Shown here: positions 62,001 through 64,000 of the stretch, piece after piece
How the letters are laid out: each line of letters begins with the position of its first letter
Numbering within the stretch: the first letter of the stretch is position 1
Source: Symsagittifera roscoffensis
Taxonomy: Eukaryota > Xenacoelomorpha > Acoela > Convolutidae
Direction of reading: 5' to 3'
Length of the DNA stretch: 64,000 nt
Assembly: GCF_963678635.1 (NCBI RefSeq)
Contig: NC_087062.1
Span: 24,818,177-24,882,176, forward strand
Notes under the pieces: generated by a model
Database searches by the model: none
Told to the model about the DNA's origin: nothing
What the model saw: only the letters and a program-made list of their open reading frames with translations
Position numbers and translations under genes: made by a program

Positions 62001-63789
62001 TTCAAAAAATTTCTGCAAAAAAAATATGAAAAAATTTTCTTGTCATTTTTTCTTCAAAAACTGTTTTCCATTTGACCTATTTTACTATGACTCTCAAATA
62101 TGCCTAAATTCCATTTTTTTTGTTTGGATGCAGAAAAAAACGACACCAATTTGAAACAAAAACGTTTTTGTATGTTTTTTTTTAAAACTGGTCGGAACAT
62201 TCTGTGCGACTTGCACAGTAACCGGAAATTCTTGTTACACTTGCGAAGCGAGTGTATTAGTTTGAACCTTCTTTTTCCCAACCTAAGTCGCAAATATTGG
62301 TGCCACTTTTGGGTCATGTGCTTTTTGATAGCATGTGCTTTGACATTCGAATAATAGTAAGTTAACATAGTTGATGCATTGTTAATTCATCAAATGAACC
62401 GAAAAAAAGTGATTTATTTCAAAGAACGTAACAGTAATGAAAACTCGATTTCAGAAATTTTCCAACTCAATATATAGTGTTTGTCGGCTGTTAAGCGTGC
62501 GTGGCTGAGTGGATAGTGCGTGAGACTCAAAATCTCTTGATTGCAGTAGGTCGCAGATTCGAATCCTACACGTAGCCGAGTTTTTGCTAATTCGAGGCTA
62601 ATTTCTATTTTCTTTATTTCACTTGATATAGCAGTTTTTTGGTCGTGTTCTCGCAAGTGTTTGCGAAGCGCAGCTTCGCCTCTGTGTGGAAATTTTGGCA
62701 ATCATCAAAGTTACTCGAAGTTAGACGGCTTAGCCTTAACTATTCAATTGGAGCGTAGTAATAAGTTTCGGATCCTTATTCCAGTGTCTTTAAATTTCAA
62801 ATTGGAAAACCTTTTATTTATTGCAGACTTTTCGTTGCGGATTGCTTCCGTGCTAATGCGTGGGAATATGGGCGTTCTGCTTTGTTTTGTTGAAAAACTA
62901 TTTTTTGAGCAATGTAAGGCATTGTGGCGCATTTGGCAAAGTGCATTTAGCACATGGTCAGTTGGCGGGGCTTTGAGTGCTTGGGTGCGCTCAAGTTTTA
63001 GCTTACAAAGCAGAATGTCCAAAATATCTGCAGCACATTAAAAGAAATAATCGCTGATAAGAGCAGCTTCAGTTACATATTTTTCACTATACGTTTTTGA
63101 GTAATTTGATAATGTTTTTCAGGACACCTTTTTGATCTATCTGAGGATGGCACTGCTCCTTACGGAAGTGACTGCGTGGAAGCAAGTCGCTGCTGTCAAA
63201 CAGTTTCAACTGCTCAAAGTGGGACTTACCAACGTAGCCAATGTATTTCTCACCCACTATCAATCCAATGGTGCTATCCGGATCCTTGGCAAGAACCTGT
63301 TCAAACACTTCGCCTCCGGAACCTCCGCTCAGTTATCGGAATTAGTTATAACTTCAGTGCTGACAATATTTAACCGCATCTTCAATGTGTGCAAACACTC
63401 AAATGAAGTCATAGACGAGTATTGTGTGTTTTTCCTGACAATTCCAGGAATCATAGCGCTTGTCGCTGATTATTCAACGCCATCAAAACTCATTTTTAAA
63501 GATAGCCTATCTATAAAACTACTCAACTACCTATCTCTTGAAAAGAACCTAATGTCAGTTGTTTGTACGTTAGATTTTAATAAACTACTATTCATCTTGG
63601 CAAATTGCATACAGATTGGGTACCTTGACCGAGAAACTGTTTTGACCCGGAAAGTTAGGCCGAATTTTGTAGATGTGACCTGCTCGATTTTGAGACACCT
63701 GCAAGTGCTATGCTCATTTGACAACAAGGCCTCAGGGTCCAAGTACTGGCATGAGATATTTGGATACATTCCACAGACAATAAATAGAT
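59007..63789 (+). CDS. UBE3B: UBE3B (HECT-type E3 ubiquitin ligase), first two coding exons; continues past the right edge
   Basis: Exon 59,007-59,477 (ATG 59,007) and exon 63,123-63,789 (phase 1 at GT 63,790) give 379 aa of the N-terminal part. It opens with SRHAREERALAKRQEKAILT and an IQ motif (VQSLVRRYLVRCRLCREV), as in animal UBE3B. Helical repeats follow (LIYLRMALLLTEVTAWKQV, LTNVANVFLTHYQSNGAIRI, FFLTIPGIIALVADYSTPS). The catalytic HECT domain lies outside the window. UBE3B attaches ubiquitin to substrates and binds calmodulin through its IQ motif in mammals. The intron of 3.6 kb is filled with R1, R3 and R4 repeats. A splice acceptor at 58,936-58,937 lies 69 nt before the ATG, so there is a spliced or trans-spliced 5' UTR. 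UBE3C is less likely given the match of the opening residues. Confidence 0.85.
59783..60120 (+). repeat. Dispersed repeat R1 copy in UBE3B intron 1
   Basis: AAGACTCTTAAATATG, GGAAGGCAAACTCTTCTAAC, AAAACGTGATCGAATTCTAG, CAGATTTCCCAGCGAACTAA and CTATTGATCGGGTTAATTTT. Confidence 0.6.
60480..60760 (+). repeat. Dispersed repeat R1, diverged copy
   Basis: AAGTCTAAAATTTGTTGAGG, ATTTATCACGTTTTGGTTTA, CAAAGGGAAAGCAAATTATG, AAGATTTTCCAGCAGAAAAA. Between 60,120 and 60,480 there are more distant R1-like words (TTCCCAGGTTTTTCCAGCGG) only. Confidence 0.45.
60761..61385 (+). repeat. Dispersed repeat R3 copy with tRNA-Lys-like piece
   Basis: Blocks shared with 62,265-62,470: CCAACCTAAGTCGCAAAT, TTTTTGATAGCATGTG, AGTTGATGCATT. 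A tRNA-Lys-like anticodon arm (GAGACTCTTAATCTCGGGATC) lies at 61,230-61,250, and the end has GCAAATCGCAGCTTCGCCTC at about 61,357. Probably a tRNA-derived composite SINE. Confidence 0.5.
61560..62260. repeat. Dispersed repeat R4, copy 2
   Basis: Collinear with 40,244-40,960 through AATGGGGAGGAATTTTGGTA, CACGCAAAATCAGGTACCAC, TTACTATGACTCTCAA and the AACATTCTGTGC ... TTGCACAGTAACCGG block. Confidence 0.6.
62265..62690 (+). repeat. Dispersed repeat R3 copy with tRNA-Leu-like piece
   Basis: Same opening as the copy at 60,761. At 62,496-62,580 it reads GCGTGGCTGAGTGGATAGTG (A-box), GAGACTCAAAATCTC (anticodon arm with CAA in the loop) and GATTCGAATCCTAC (B-box). The acceptor stem does not pair, so this is a SINE head. 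It ends with GCGAAGCGCAGCTTCGCCTC, a perfect small hairpin. Confidence 0.5.
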
Positions 63790-64000
63790 GTAAGTTGAAA
63801 CACTCGTGATTTAATAACCCATAAATGGCGTAGGATTAATTGAATTGACAGACAGTCTTTGACGATATTAATAAGAATATAGGTTGAAACTTCTTTTCTA
63901 AGTATATATTTCTGTGAGAATATTTCTTAAACTTTTACTTTTTAAAACGTTTTAAATATGGCATTCGCACAACCAACATTAAAAGAATCGTCTAATTGAG

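Noticed and set aside
62496-62580. Functional tRNA-Leu(CAA) gene
   Set aside because: Anticodon arm and B-box are recognisable, but the acceptor and T stems do not pair. It is embedded in a dispersed repeat.

Overview
The window is nuclear DNA of an invertebrate animal. It has spliced genes with GT/AG introns, AT-rich introns full of interspersed repeats, LTR retroelements, a Penelope-type fragment and hAT-type MITEs. The sequence does not show which phylum. The host genes (SH3BP5-like, SMARCAD1, UBE3B) are general animal genes.

Positions 1-35,500 are almost entirely mobile DNA, and the two large elements read on the minus strand. Element A (1-11,133) is a decayed Ty3/Gypsy-like LTR element: 5' LTR (10,248-11,133), a leader of about 3 kb, gag, protease, RT, RNase H and the start of integrase at the left window edge. 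Element B (12,297-35,499, about 23.2 kb) is a related element complete from LTR to LTR. Its LTRs (12,297-13,216 and 34,572-35,499) differ at only about ten positions. B's gag-pol is broken many times and its integrase core is deleted. Downstream of pol it carries a block of about 8.7 kb with long, largely intact reading frames: a macro-domain-like frame, a small ORF, a protein with a complete SGNH/GDSL hydrolase signature, an 843-aa protein with SGNH-like traces, and a frame of about 1,424 codons with one internal TAA. This cargo is the most unusual content of the window. A 14-bp motif next to the 3' LTR (the polypurine-tract position) recurs inside pol of both elements, in two different reading frames.

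Between A and B lie a GIY-YIG endonuclease remnant of Penelope type, an inverted fragment related to the B LTR (itself split by a 218-bp MITE with a 9-bp target duplication), and half of a small reading frame whose other half is at 35,500-35,688. B appears to have inserted into that frame.

Positions 35,900-64,000 hold three host genes, all on the plus strand and closely spaced: SH3BP5-like (Rab11 GEF/JNK-binding coiled-coil protein, 5 exons), SMARCAD1 (SNF2 chromatin remodeler, 11 exons, all phases consistent) and the first two coding exons of UBE3B (HECT ubiquitin ligase, continuing past the right edge). Each start codon lies shortly after a 3' splice site. The introns contain a tandem array with a period of about 1 kb, at least ten copies of a dispersed repeat (R1) whose 5' end is a hairpin with compensatory base changes between copies, two hAT-type MITEs with 8-bp target duplications, and several tRNA-like SINE fragments. 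The three genes have no evident functional link. They are neighbours in an otherwise repeat-dominated segment.
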